18,685 nucleotides of DNA from an uncultured Flavobacteriales bacterium (GCA_937996585.1 CALKUW010000033.1:1-18685), one strand, 5' to 3'. Numbered from the stretch's first letter, positions 6,925 to 15,541 are shown. Notes: a model not told the origin generated them from the sequence alone. Numbers and translations are program-made.

Positions 6925-8040
6925 ATGGCAGCGCTTGCCCGACAAAACTCCTCCACCCCGACCGGACCGGCCGCCACGGTGCGCCGCGACCACTGGTGGT
7001 GGGCGCCGGTGGCCGGACTGTTCCGTTGGGCGGTGGGGATGCGGCACCGGACCTACGATTACGGTCTGGCCCGATCGAAGCCAGGCGCCCTGCCCAGCGT
7101 AGTGTTGGGCAACATCACGGTCGGAGGCACAGGAAAGACGCCGCATGTCAAAGCCCTGCTCCAAGCATTGGAGGGGGCCAACCCCGACCGGCGCTGGGCC
7201 ATCCTTTCAAGAGGATACGGCCGGCGGACCAAGGGCTTCCTCCGGGTGCACAGGGACGGCACCGCCGAACAATTCGGTGACGAGCCGCTCGAACTGGCAC
7301 GCCGGTTCCCAAAGCATGCCGTGGCCGTATGCGAGGACCGGCTCTCGGGAATCGCCGCCCTCAAGGAGGCCGAAGTGGCCGATGCCGTGCTGCTCGACGA
7401 TGGTTTCCAGCACCGCCGGCTGGACCCCACCTATGCGATCGTACTGGTCGACACTACCCAGCCCATTGACCGGGACCACTTCCTTCCGCGCGGTCGACTC
7501 CGCGACCTTCCTTCGCGCCTGCAGGACGCCGATGCGGTCATCCTCACGCGCTGCACGGACTTGCTCACGAAGGGCGACCTGCGGCTCTGGCGGCACCGGC
7601 TGCACCTGCGGCCCGACCAATTGCTGCTCCACACAGGCACCATGGTCGACGGCCTTCGGAACATGCACACGAAACGCTACGCGTCCTGGCCATTCCGGTG
7701 CATCGCGGTATCGGGCATCGCTCAACCGGGGCAATTCGAGGCCAGCCTGTCCCACCAATGCCGGGTCATGCGGCATTTCGCCTACCCTGACCACCATGCC
7801 TTCAAGCCCGGCGACTTCGCCGAATGGAGCGCGGCCCTGTCCGACCCCACCTTGAAAGCCGAGGCGATCATTACCACGGAAAAGGACGCCGAGCGCATCC
7901 GCTCCATCGAAGGTGCGGCGGGGCTGCCCATCCTCGTCATGGGGATGCAGGTCAAATGGTGGGACGAGGATGCCCTTACGGCACTGTTGACTTCCATCTC
8001 GCAGCGGGTTGAAGCTTCGCTCGCGGAACCGGATATTTGA
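6925..8040 (+). CDS. lpxK: Tetraacyldisaccharide 4'-kinase
   Basis: 371 residues. LpxK uses ATP to phosphorylate the 4' position of the tetraacyl disaccharide-1-phosphate, making lipid IVA at the inner face of the cytoplasmic membrane. The P-loop GNITVGGTGKT lies at residues 62-72, and the family signature LLDDGFQHRRLD follows near residue 160. A short hydrophobic segment near residues 25-38 (WWWAPVAGLFRWAV) fits the N-terminal membrane-associating helix. I chose the ATG at 6925 over the one at 6856, which would overlap the divergent Nif3 gene; the first 20 residues remain uncertain. It begins an operon: the next gene starts 3 bases after its stop. Confidence 0.95.
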   Translation: MAALARQNSSTPTGPAATVRRDHWWWAPVAGLFRWAVGMRHRTYDYGLARSKPGALPSVVLGNITVGGTGKTPHVKALLQALEGANPDRRWAILSRGYGRRTKGFLRVHRDGTAEQFGDEPLELARRFPKHAVAVCEDRLSGIAALKEAEVADAVLLDDGFQHRRLDPTYAIVLVDTTQPIDRDHFLPRGRLRDLPSRLQDADAVILTRCTDLLTKGDLRLWRHRLHLRPDQLLLHTGTMVDGLRNMHTKRYASWPFRCIAVSGIAQPGQFEASLSHQCRVMRHFAYPDHHAFKPGDFAEWSAALSDPTLKAEAIITTEKDAERIRSIEGAAGLPILVMGMQVKWWDEDALTALLTSISQRVEASLAEPDI

Positions 8041-8043
8041 ATC

Positions 8044-9213
8044 ATGGACGTCCACAATGCACCGCACCACCGGCCGCATGCCGGTTGGGGTTTCCTCCTG
8101 TTCGGTCTCTTCATCATGATTTCAGGCTGCAGCGGCCCTGGAACCGGCATTTCGGGGCACCTCGAGGGCGCCGGTGACCTCGAAGTCAGCCTGTCCGTCC
8201 TCGGCAACCGTGCCTTCGAGAAAGTGCACACCGTGAACGCCGATGCTTCCGGGCACTTTGCGCTTCCCGCCCAAGCCCTTCAGGACCTCGCCCTCGACGT
8301 ATACAAGGTGGATGTAGGCGGTTACCACTTCTTCGTCATTGGAGACTCACTGTCCTCCCTTCAGGTGGAAGGCACCATTCCGGAACAGGCGGGGCTCATT
8401 ACGGACCTGTCGGTCACAGGCGATACGTGGACATCGGGATTCACCGAATTCCTCTCTGGGGTGATGGCGCTCCAGGACTCCCTTGCAGTCGCCAAGCGGC
8501 AAGCGACAGGAGGAGCAACCACAGAAGAGCAGATCGCCGGAAAGAAAGATTTCGATGCCCTCAAGGACCGCCTCAACAAATACGTACAGCAAACGGTGCG
8601 GGAGCACAAGAACGACCCCATCGGTCTGATGGCCCTTGAACACATGGACCTCTCGGCGAACCGCGTCCTCGCCCAGCAGGTCATCGACAGCACCCGCACC
8701 CTGATGGGCCACAGCAAGGCATACGGCAACCTGTCGCGTCGCGTGACCACCCAGCCCAAGCCGCGCCAGGCGAGCAACCGCAGGAACGACATGATCAAGC
8801 CAGGCATGGCCATGCCGGATGTGGCGCTCAACGACCCGACGGGCAAGGAGCGCGCCCTGTCCGACCTGCGCGGAAAAGTGGTGCTCGTGGACTTCTGGGC
8901 GAGCTGGTGTGGCCCCTGTCGCCGCGAGAACCCCAACGTCGTGCGCGCCTGGCAGGCATATAAGGACAAGGGCTTCGAGGTGTTCAGCGTGTCGCTGGAC
9001 AAGGACGTCAGCAAGTGGGAACGGGCCATAGCCCAGGACGGCCTCGTATGGCCGAACCACGTGAGCGACCTGAAGGGGTGGAACAGTGTGGCGACCGGCC
9101 TTTATGGCATCAGCAGCATTCCCCATGCCATCCTCATCGACAAGGACGGCACGGTGGTCGCCACGCACCTGCGCGGCAGCCAGTTGGAAGCCGAACTCGA
9201 ACAGCTGCTCTGA
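8044..9213 (+). CDS. TlpA/ResA-like thioredoxin-fold lipoprotein
   Basis: 389 residues. A hydrophobic signal ending ISGC puts the lipidated cysteine at residue 29. Residues 30-250 look like the N-terminal extension of Bacteroidota thiol-disulfide oxidoreductases (DUF4369-like beta-rich part, then a helical part). From about residue 255 comes an AhpC/TSA-redoxin domain with the active site WCGPC (Cys289, Cys292) and the cis-Pro loop SSIPHAILID. Relatives reduce or exchange disulfides in the periplasm; the client is unknown. The start is 3 bases after lpxK and the stop 9 bases before lpxH, so it should be translated from the lipid A operon. The N-terminal tail before the signal is His-rich (HNAPHHRPH), which is unusual for a signal peptide n-region. 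Confidence 0.92.
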   Translation: MDVHNAPHHRPHAGWGFLLFGLFIMISGCSGPGTGISGHLEGAGDLEVSLSVLGNRAFEKVHTVNADASGHFALPAQALQDLALDVYKVDVGGYHFFVIGDSLSSLQVEGTIPEQAGLITDLSVTGDTWTSGFTEFLSGVMALQDSLAVAKRQATGGATTEEQIAGKKDFDALKDRLNKYVQQTVREHKNDPIGLMALEHMDLSANRVLAQQVIDSTRTLMGHSKAYGNLSRRVTTQPKPRQASNRRNDMIKPGMAMPDVALNDPTGKERALSDLRGKVVLVDFWASWCGPCRRENPNVVRAWQAYKDKGFEVFSVSLDKDVSKWERAIAQDGLVWPNHVSDLKGWNSVATGLYGISSIPHAILIDKDGTVVATHLRGSQLEAELEQLL

Positions 9214-9222
9214 GCCCATCCC

Positions 9223-9975
9223 GTGGCCATCCATTTCGCTTCCGACCTCCATCTCGGTGCGCCCGATGCAGGCGCCTCACGCGCCCGTGAACGCGATTTC
9301 CTGAAGTGGTTGGATGCCGTGGGCAGTCAAGGTGAAGCCCTTCACCTCGTGGGCGACCTCATCGATTTCTGGTTCGAGTGGAAGCACGTGGTGCCGAAAG
9401 GGGCCGTGCGCCTGCTGGGCCGCATCGGCGAGTTGACGGACGCCGGACTGGAGGTGCACTGGCACCTCGGCAACCACGACATGTGGACGCGGGGCTACCT
9501 CGCCGACGAGCTGGGGGTACAGGTCCATGCCGACCCCATCGACATCAATTTTGGCGGGCGGCGCTACCTCGTGGGCCACGGCGACGGATTGGGCCCCGGC
9601 GACCGCAAATACAAGGCCCTCAAACGTCTCTTCCGCAACCCGATGGCGCGATGGGCCTTCGCCCGGCTGCACCCGAATGCGGCCTTCGCCCTTGGCGCAC
9701 GGCTGAGTCGGGACAGCAGGGCCTCCGGTGCCGAAGCCGAAGCCCGCTACGATGGGCCGGATGGCGAATGGCTGCACCATTACTGCCGTTCAGTACTGGA
9801 CCATGAAGCCTATGACGGCTTCATCTTCGGCCACCGCCACCTGCCCCTCGACCTCGAGGTGACATCCAAGGACGGGCAGCGCCATGCGCGCTATCTGAAT
9901 TGCGGCGATTGGCTGCACCACCGCACTTACGTGACCCTCGATGACAGGGGCATGCACCTCCAACACTGGCGCTGA
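9223..9975 (+). CDS. lpxH: UDP-2,3-diacylglucosamine diphosphatase (LpxH-like)
   Basis: 250 residues, a calcineurin-like metallophosphoesterase. LpxH hydrolyses UDP-2,3-diacylglucosamine to lipid X and UMP, a mid-pathway lipid A step at the inner membrane. The metal-site motifs appear in order: DLHLG (8-12), GDLIDFW (44-50), GNHD (83-86), GHGD (118-121) and GHRH (203-206). The start codon is GTG; it is supported because the next residues, AIHFASDLHLG, form the first strand of the fold. A related hydrolase (LpxG or LpxI type) is less likely given these motifs and lpxK in the same operon. The gene is the last of the operon, ahead of a hairpin at 10006-10043. Confidence 0.9.
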   Translation: MAIHFASDLHLGAPDAGASRARERDFLKWLDAVGSQGEALHLVGDLIDFWFEWKHVVPKGAVRLLGRIGELTDAGLEVHWHLGNHDMWTRGYLADELGVQVHADPIDINFGGRRYLVGHGDGLGPGDRKYKALKRLFRNPMARWAFARLHPNAAFALGARLSRDSRASGAEAEARYDGPDGEWLHHYCRSVLDHEAYDGFIFGHRHLPLDLEVTSKDGQRHARYLNCGDWLHHRTYVTLDDRGMHLQHWR

Positions 9976-10005
9976 GCCACCTCCGACCAAAGGAAGGGGC
10001 ACCAA

Positions 10006-10043
10006 TGAAAAACCGCCGCAATCCCTGAGGATGCGGCGGCTTT
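10006..10043 (-). terminator. Strong terminator of the T9SS protein gene, shared with lpxH
   Basis: The plus-strand arms CCGCCGCA (10013-10020) and TGCGGCGG (10032-10039) form an eight-base-pair stem, extended by an inner TCC/GGA pairing around a TCAG-like loop. On the minus strand it is followed by TTTTT, a typical Rho-independent terminator about 20 bases after the stop of the T9SS gene. On the plus strand the tail is CTTTCC, so it could stop the lpxH transcript less efficiently. The two genes converge here. Confidence 0.85.
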
Positions 10044-10063
10044 CCAAAGCTGTTGACGAATGA

Positions 10064-13000
10064 TCAGCGGACGATGATCCGCGTGCTCTCCACGTGCTGC
10101 CCTTCTTCGGCAGAAACGATGTAGAGTCCCGGTGCGAGGTCACCCACCGCAATGCGCACCTGACCACCGGCCGTCGCCTGCGGCGATACCGTGCGGACCG
10201 GGCGTCCGTTGATGTCGTACAGGCGGATGATGGGTTGGCTCCAACCTTCACCGAGCTTGACCGTCACGTCCTGGCCCTCGGCCGGGTTCGGGTACACCAG
10301 GAGGTTGCGCTGGTTGACGGCCTCAGCAAACTCCAGCTCCTCCGCTCCGAGGTAGGTGTCGCTGCGGAAGATGCCGCGTCCGTGCGTTCCCGCGTAGATC
10401 GCCCCGTTGTTGCTCACCTGCGACCACTCGGTCGGCATGTGCCACTGCTGTTCCATGGAGAAGACCGGGCTGGCGACGTCGTCTGCATTCGCCACCATAC
10501 CAAGGTTCTCCACCGTCCAGGTGTCGCCCCCGTCGATGGTCTGCCAGACGCCGTGCTCGGTGCCCACGAGGATGGTGTTGCCCGTCGGGTCGCCCTGGTC
10601 GATGATCACATCGTAGACGGGCATCTTGCTCAGGTCGTTGTTGCTCTGGAACCAGATGTTGCTCCAGCTCGGATCGTCGTCCAATGCATTGAACGTCTCC
10701 TGCACCTTGCCGCCCGAAACGACACCGTATCCGCCCACCGTGGCGACCACGTGGTTGGGATCGTTGACATCGACTGCAACACCGGTCACCACGGCACCCG
10801 TGGCCATGATCTCCGTGCGGGAAACCTCATCGACCGTCTCACAGGAGCCTTCGTGCTTCCAGAGGTCATTCAGGCCGCTGTAGCGGTAGAGCTTGGCATC
10901 CCAACCGGCCACGAAGATGTGGTTGCCGGCCTCCGGGTGGTCACCTGCCGCGAACTCGATGCCCTTTGCGCCACCGCCATTCGGTGCGTTGCCCAGGCGG
11001 AACCAACGGGGCTGCGCATTGAAATTCAAACCGTTCCGCGTCATCCAGAGGCCGCTCGACCCGGAGAAGCTCATCACCGTCATCGTCGTGTAGGGATCGG
11101 TGACCTCTAGGATTTCGTGCACGTCGTAGAGGGTGTCGGCGGCGTAGTACCAGGTCGTGTCGCACACTGTGACGATGGAAGTGTCTCCATCCTCAATCAC
11201 CTCCACATCGTCGCAGTCGTAGATGATGGAAAGGTCCTGGTCATCCAACCAGGGGTACTCTGTGTTCTCGACCGGACCGGTCTCGGAAACGATTTCCGGG
11301 CGGATGAGCACATCCCAGTAGCGCAAGGGCGCCTCCAAGGTGTATTCGAACGGACGGTTCAGGTTGGCCGTCTCGAGGGTGAAGGTGCTATCCTCGATGG
11401 TCTCATCGAAGGGATTTACCAACGGCACCGTCATGCCGCTGTTCTCGTCGTTGAAGTCCTCGTAGAGGTTCATGCAGGTGTAGAAGGTGGTCTGGGCGCC
11501 GTCCGCGATCAGGTCGACGAGGCACTCGTCCCAGAAGCTGCCCGCGTCCGTGAAGGGCGCACCCTGTACGTAGAACCCACGGCCGAGGACCCCATTCTGG
11601 GAGGTCGCGAAGAAGGGCACCCCCTCCTGCAGGCCTGTGGCCTGGGACATCGCGCAATCGAAACCGTCACCGCCGAACACATCGGCAGCGTCCAAGTCGT
11701 TGAAGAAGGCACCGTTTCCGGGAATGAGGGAGGTACCATTGTCCTGGGATCCACCCATGACCTCGGAAGTCGGTCCGTGGGCGATGCCGTAGAACTGGGT
11801 CAATTGGAGACCGCGGTTGCAGGCGGTGTAGGTGTTGCCGTTGTCCTCGCTGCGGAAGATGCCGCCGTCACCGGCGATGTACATGGTACCGCCCGGGGTG
11901 AAGATGATCTCATGCACGTCGGCGTGGACGTAGAACGGATTGGCCGCACCGCCGCCCATGCTGGCGGCCTGCTCGGCCTGATAGGATGGACCGCACTTCC
12001 ACAGGGCCTGTCCGCCCACGAAGGCCAACTCCGGGTTGCCCTTCTGCACACCGATGGCGAGATCGTACCGGGCCTGGTTGTTGGTCGGGCAGATGTCGTA
12101 GCCCTCCACGCCGTCAGGCCAGATCAGCTCCCACGTCACACCGCCGTCCGCACTGTGGTAGACACCACCGAACTGGCTGCCGGAAGTGGCGAGCAGGGCG
12201 TAGGCATAATTGCTGTCGTCCTGGCTGATCGCCACACGGCAGCGTCCGAAACCATTCTGGATGACCGGGTCGCTCGGGCTGCCCGATACGCTCGTCGCCG
12301 TCGCGAAGTCCGAGGAGCGGTATACCCGTCCATTGGACGCACTGAACAGCATGTAGCTGCCGTCCGTGGCGATTTCAATGTCCTGCACCGTAGCGGAACC
12401 GGCAACGCCGTCGATGACATTCTCGCTCACCACGCCGTTCTCAATGTAGCCGATGCCCTGGATGCCGCCATACCAGACGCGATTGGCCACGTTGGGGTCA
12501 GCGACCAGTGCATCGGTCGCGCTCCAGTCGCCGCCATCAAAGAGTCCGGGGTCCGTGCCCTCGACCCGGGCCCAGCTGGCACCCATGTCGGAGGAACGGT
12601 AAATGCCATCGCCGCGGAAGCCGGAACCACCAACACCGCTGACGCCATCGAACTGCGTGCCGGTACCGACATAGATATCGCCATTCCCCGCCATCGCAAT
12701 GGAAGCGACCATGGCGGACGGGAAACTGGTGATGCGCTCCCAGTTGTCACCCTTGTTCCATGAGCGCCAGAGTCCACCACTGACACCTCCGGTAATGAGC
12801 TGAAGCTCGTTCACGGCGAGGATGCAGCGGGTCCGGCCGCCCACATTGTCGGGGCCCATGGCGTTCCAGTAGTGGGAGGTGGAGCTGCGGTCCGCGGATT
12901 GCGCCGCGGCGATCTGCCGGGTGCGCTCACCGAGACGGCGGAGGCCGTCGTGGTTCATCTCACCGGTCTCGATGTCGCCGCGCAGGGCCAGCATGAGCTC

Positions 13001-13144
13001 CTCCATTCCGGAGGCGTCCTGTGCAGGTTGGGTGACTTCTGCCTGACGGGGCGCGTAGGCGGCCTGGTCGGTGGTCGAGGTCTGGAGGAAGGCCAGTGCG
13101 CACAGGCTGCAGGCAATGGCCGAGAGGAAGGCGGTATTCTTCAT
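10064..13144 (-). CDS. Secreted Asp-box beta-propeller protein with T9SS type A sorting domain
   Basis: 1026 residues. An N-terminal signal peptide (about residues 1-30) directs export. The body carries Asp-box (BNR-like) repeats of the pattern S-x-D-x-G-x-T-W at about 128, 184, 331, 432 and 869, as in sialidase and sortilin/VPS10-type propellers. An acidic, Thr/Tyr-rich stretch with few propeller motifs spans about 560-690. Residues 944-1026 form a Por-secretion sorting domain: YPNPAEG, then LYDINGRPV, then LAPGLYIV and a basic end. The type IX system would carry it across the outer membrane and remove this domain. I see no sialidase RIP motif or clear catalytic set, so enzyme activity should not be assumed. 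It stands alone between lipA and the terminator at 10006-10043. Confidence 0.92.
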   Translation of the reverse strand: MKNTAFLSAIACSLCALAFLQTSTTDQAAYAPRQAEVTQPAQDASGMEELMLALRGDIETGEMNHDGLRRLGERTRQIAAAQSADRSSTSHYWNAMGPDNVGGRTRCILAVNELQLITGGVSGGLWRSWNKGDNWERITSFPSAMVASIAMAGNGDIYVGTGTQFDGVSGVGGSGFRGDGIYRSSDMGASWARVEGTDPGLFDGGDWSATDALVADPNVANRVWYGGIQGIGYIENGVVSENVIDGVAGSATVQDIEIATDGSYMLFSASNGRVYRSSDFATATSVSGSPSDPVIQNGFGRCRVAISQDDSNYAYALLATSGSQFGGVYHSADGGVTWELIWPDGVEGYDICPTNNQARYDLAIGVQKGNPELAFVGGQALWKCGPSYQAEQAASMGGGAANPFYVHADVHEIIFTPGGTMYIAGDGGIFRSEDNGNTYTACNRGLQLTQFYGIAHGPTSEVMGGSQDNGTSLIPGNGAFFNDLDAADVFGGDGFDCAMSQATGLQEGVPFFATSQNGVLGRGFYVQGAPFTDAGSFWDECLVDLIADGAQTTFYTCMNLYEDFNDENSGMTVPLVNPFDETIEDSTFTLETANLNRPFEYTLEAPLRYWDVLIRPEIVSETGPVENTEYPWLDDQDLSIIYDCDDVEVIEDGDTSIVTVCDTTWYYAADTLYDVHEILEVTDPYTTMTVMSFSGSSGLWMTRNGLNFNAQPRWFRLGNAPNGGGAKGIEFAAGDHPEAGNHIFVAGWDAKLYRYSGLNDLWKHEGSCETVDEVSRTEIMATGAVVTGVAVDVNDPNHVVATVGGYGVVSGGKVQETFNALDDDPSWSNIWFQSNNDLSKMPVYDVIIDQGDPTGNTILVGTEHGVWQTIDGGDTWTVENLGMVANADDVASPVFSMEQQWHMPTEWSQVSNNGAIYAGTHGRGIFRSDTYLGAEELEFAEAVNQRNLLVYPNPAEGQDVTVKLGEGWSQPIIRLYDINGRPVRTVSPQATAGGQVRIAVGDLAPGLYIVSAEEGQHVESTRIIVR

Positions 13145-13265
13145 CGTGATTCGGGTTCCTTCGTAGGAAGGCGGAATTTAATGCAGGAACACCAGCTGGG
13201 CCGCATGGGTTCGACGACCGGGCTCCTCCGGGCATCGAAAGGGCATGAAGCGCGTCAGAAGACGC

Positions 13266-14147
13266 TCAGATGACGTGCTTTTCGGCGTGGTAACTGGAGC
13301 GGACGAGGGGACCGCTCTCCACGAACATGAAGCCCATGGCCAGGCCTTCCTCGCGCAACATCCCGAAGATGTCCGGGTGCACGAACTCTGCCACGGGAAG
13401 GTGCTTGGGGGTGGGCTGGAGGTATTGACCGAGGGTCAGCACCTGACAATCGACCGAACGCAGGTCCTCCATGGTCTCCCTCACCTCCTGGACGGTCTCG
13501 CCCAGTCCGAGCATGACCCCGCTCTTGGTGCGGATGCCCGCCTTGCGAAGGCGCATCAACACTTCCAGGCTGCGGTCGTACTTGGCCTGGATGCGCACCT
13601 GTTTGGTGAGGCGCCGCACGGTCTCCAGGTTGTGCGACACCACTTCGGGCGCCACGTTGATGACCTTCTGGAGGTTTTCCCATTTGCCGGCAAAGTCCGG
13701 GATGAGGGTTTCCATGGTGGTGCCCGGGCTCTGCTGGCGGATGGCCCGCACGGTCTGCGCCCAGATCTCGGCCCCGCCGTCGGGCAGATCGTCCCGGTCC
13801 ACTGAAGTGATCACGGCGTGCTTGACCTCCATGAGCTTCACGCTTTGTGCCACGCGGCCGGGCTCGAAAGGATCCACCGCCTCGGGCCGACCGGTGGAGA
13901 CGTTGCAGAATCCGCACGAGCGGGTGCAGACGTTGCCGAGGATCATGAAAGTGGCCGTGCCCTCGCCCCAGCATTCGCCCATGTTCGGGCAATTTCCGCT
14001 CTCGCAGATGGTGTGGAGTTTGTGCTCGCTCACCAGCCCGCGCACCTTCCGGTAGGCCTCACCCGTCGGGAGCTTGACCTTGAGCCAGGGCGGCTTCTTG
14101 GTGCGGGGCCGTTCATCGGCACCCGGTGTGGGGTTCGCCTGCGTCAT
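13266..14147 (-). CDS. lipA: Lipoyl synthase
   Basis: 293 residues. LipA is a cytoplasmic radical-SAM enzyme that inserts two sulfur atoms into octanoyl groups on E2 and H proteins, making lipoyl cofactor. Both iron-sulfur clusters can be read: the auxiliary cluster Cys48, Cys53 and Cys59 (C-x4-C-x5-C) and the radical-SAM cluster Cys74, Cys78 and Cys81 (CTRSCGFC). The C-terminal RSSYHAEKH contains the conserved serine that ligates the auxiliary cluster. Its ATG overlaps the stop of the upstream exported-protein gene by four bases (ATGA), so it is probably translated by coupling. No lipB is seen in the window. Confidence 0.98.
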   Translation of the reverse strand: MTQANPTPGADERPRTKKPPWLKVKLPTGEAYRKVRGLVSEHKLHTICESGNCPNMGECWGEGTATFMILGNVCTRSCGFCNVSTGRPEAVDPFEPGRVAQSVKLMEVKHAVITSVDRDDLPDGGAEIWAQTVRAIRQQSPGTTMETLIPDFAGKWENLQKVINVAPEVVSHNLETVRRLTKQVRIQAKYDRSLEVLMRLRKAGIRTKSGVMLGLGETVQEVRETMEDLRSVDCQVLTLGQYLQPTPKHLPVAEFVHPDIFGMLREEGLAMGFMFVESGPLVRSSYHAEKHVI

Positions 14148-14941
14148 GTCTTGAATTTCTGTCGACCGAGGGTCCAGTGGGCGAAGAGGGTCAGGTAGAG
14201 CCGGTCGTTCTGGTCGAACTCCTCGGCCATGATGACGATGCGGGTCGGAAAGGCGTCGATCTGGGCCCCTACGGAGAGGGTGCGCAGGTCTTCCCTCGAG
14301 CCCCCGTATTCAAAGTCGATGGCCCCGCGGACATATCCTCCGGGATGCGGTGTCAATTCGAGGATGCCGTTCAGCGCTCCAGCTCGGCCATAGATATCGT
14401 CCGTCCCGTGGAGATCAGGGTCGTAGCGCTCCGTCAAGAGGTAGCGGTATGGAATGTTGGGGTAGCCGATTTCGAGGTAGACCGGCTTGGTCAGCCCGAG
14501 GCTCGCACCGAAACTGTAGTTCCAACCGACCGCCACGCCGCCATTGCGAAGTTTCGGTGTGGCCACCGTGCGCTTGCCCCAGCCGATGCGCACCATGTAC
14601 AGCGAATTGACCTTGCCGAAGACATAACCCTTGGCCTGCTCGTAAACAGGATTGAAGCTCCGCACTTCCTTGGGGTGTTTCATACTCGCCACCTCCAGCG
14701 ACCAGGTGCTGACCTTGCCCACACCGCGATATGCGCCGCGTTGCAGAAGGCCGCCCATGCCCCGGGTGTGAAGGACGAGGCCTGCCTCATAGCGGTGGGT
14801 GAAGGTGGTCTTCGGACCGTCATCTGCAGCCGGATCGAACGACTGGGCATGCAACACGCCGCCCGCTGTCATGCACAGCACAGCCCACAAGCACAGTGCC
14901 GTGGACATGGTGGAGGGGAAACCGTTGCGGGGTCGGAGCAT
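14144..14941 (-). CDS. Exported protein of unknown function upstream of lipA
   Basis: 265 residues; I do not recognise a named family. The N-terminus is a signal peptide with likely cleavage at LHA-QS near residue 33; a start at Met12 (14908) would give a shorter, more standard signal. The mature part alternates Gly, Tyr and hydrophobic residues (for example VGWNYSFGASLGL, VYLEIGYPNIPYRYLL, GYVRGAIDFEYG) and ends LYLTLFAHWTLGRQKFKT, so a small outer-membrane beta-barrel is plausible. It overlaps lipA by ATGA. The link to lipoylation may be operon structure only. Confidence 0.75.
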   Translation of the reverse strand: MLRPRNGFPSTMSTALCLWAVLCMTAGGVLHAQSFDPAADDGPKTTFTHRYEAGLVLHTRGMGGLLQRGAYRGVGKVSTWSLEVASMKHPKEVRSFNPVYEQAKGYVFGKVNSLYMVRIGWGKRTVATPKLRNGGVAVGWNYSFGASLGLTKPVYLEIGYPNIPYRYLLTERYDPDLHGTDDIYGRAGALNGILELTPHPGGYVRGAIDFEYGGSREDLRTLSVGAQIDAFPTRIVIMAEEFDQNDRLYLTLFAHWTLGRQKFKT

Positions 14942-14963
14942 GTTCCTACGAAATTAGCGCACG

Positions 14964-15368
14964 ATGAAGTACACCCTGACCTATCCTGAACCCCTGAGGA
15001 CGCAAGCGGTTCACACGGGCAACCGCCAAATACTGTTGACGGATGCCCCCACGGACAATGGCGGACGCGGCGAAGCCTTCTCCCCCACGGATTTGGTGGC
15101 CACCGGCCTCGCCAGTTGCCTGATGACGATCATCGGCCTCAGGGCGGCCACCCGGGGCATCGAAATCGCAGGGATGGACGCCGAGGTGGAAAAGAAGATG
15201 AGCCCGAAACCGAGGCGCATTGCGCGCATCTCGGTTGGGCTCACCGTCCGATTGGAAGGAGGCAGTCCGGAGGATCGCGAATGGCTGCGGAGCGAGGCCT
15301 TGGCCTGTCCTGTCGCACTCTCGCTCCACCCCGACCTGCGCCAGGATGTCGACATCACCTTCGTCTGA
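14964..15368 (+). CDS. OsmC/Ohr family protein
   Basis: 134 residues, typical OsmC length. Family members are cytoplasmic thiol peroxidases that reduce organic hydroperoxides with two cysteines; here they are Cys52 in GLASCLMT and Cys115 in ALACPVALSL, at the expected positions. The motif SPTDLVATGLASC is characteristic of the broad OsmC-like group (YhfA-like), not of Ohr itself, so the true substrate is open. The ATG was chosen because KYTLTYPEPLRT makes the first strands. It diverges from the exported-protein gene with only 22 bases between, so its promoter must overlap that gene or that gap. Confidence 0.9.
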   Translation: MKYTLTYPEPLRTQAVHTGNRQILLTDAPTDNGGRGEAFSPTDLVATGLASCLMTIIGLRAATRGIEIAGMDAEVEKKMSPKPRRIARISVGLTVRLEGGSPEDREWLRSEALACPVALSLHPDLRQDVDITFV

Positions 15369-15388
15369 GAAGGCGGTGCCGGGCGGAA

Positions 15389-15541
15389 TCACTCTTGGCA
15401 GTCAGGGGTTTCCGCAGCCTGTTCGGCCGGTGTTTCAAGTGAGACGCCGTTGTAGGCGTCGCAGTAGGGGTAGGACAATGCACAGCTGCTGAGGCCGATG
15501 CTGACGAGAAGGGCAAACGCCCAAGTGTTGAAGTTCTTCAT
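15389..15541 (-). CDS. Small lipoprotein, 50 residues
   Basis: The sequence has a lipoprotein signal peptide ending LSSC with Cys20 as the anchor, and a 30-residue mature part with two more cysteines (27 and 48), a YPYCDAYN motif and an acidic tail. The start is the ATG before KNFNTW, the only one that gives a signal peptide. It ends 20 bases from the converging OsmC-family gene. Very small Cys/Tyr-containing lipoproteins are often overlooked in Bacteroidota. I cannot name its function. Confidence 0.7.
   Translation of the reverse strand: MKNFNTWAFALLVSIGLSSCALSYPYCDAYNGVSLETPAEQAAETPDCQE

Noticed and set aside
11117..12763. 548-codon plus-strand open frame opposite the T9SS protein
   Set aside because: The minus strand carries a signal peptide, Asp-boxes and a sorting domain; the opposite frame has no recognisable motif and arises from codon bias.
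10064..13144. Sialidase (neuraminidase) because of the Asp-boxes
   Set aside because: No RIP motif or catalytic Arg/Tyr/Asp set can be recognised; Asp-boxes are shared by many non-enzymatic propellers.
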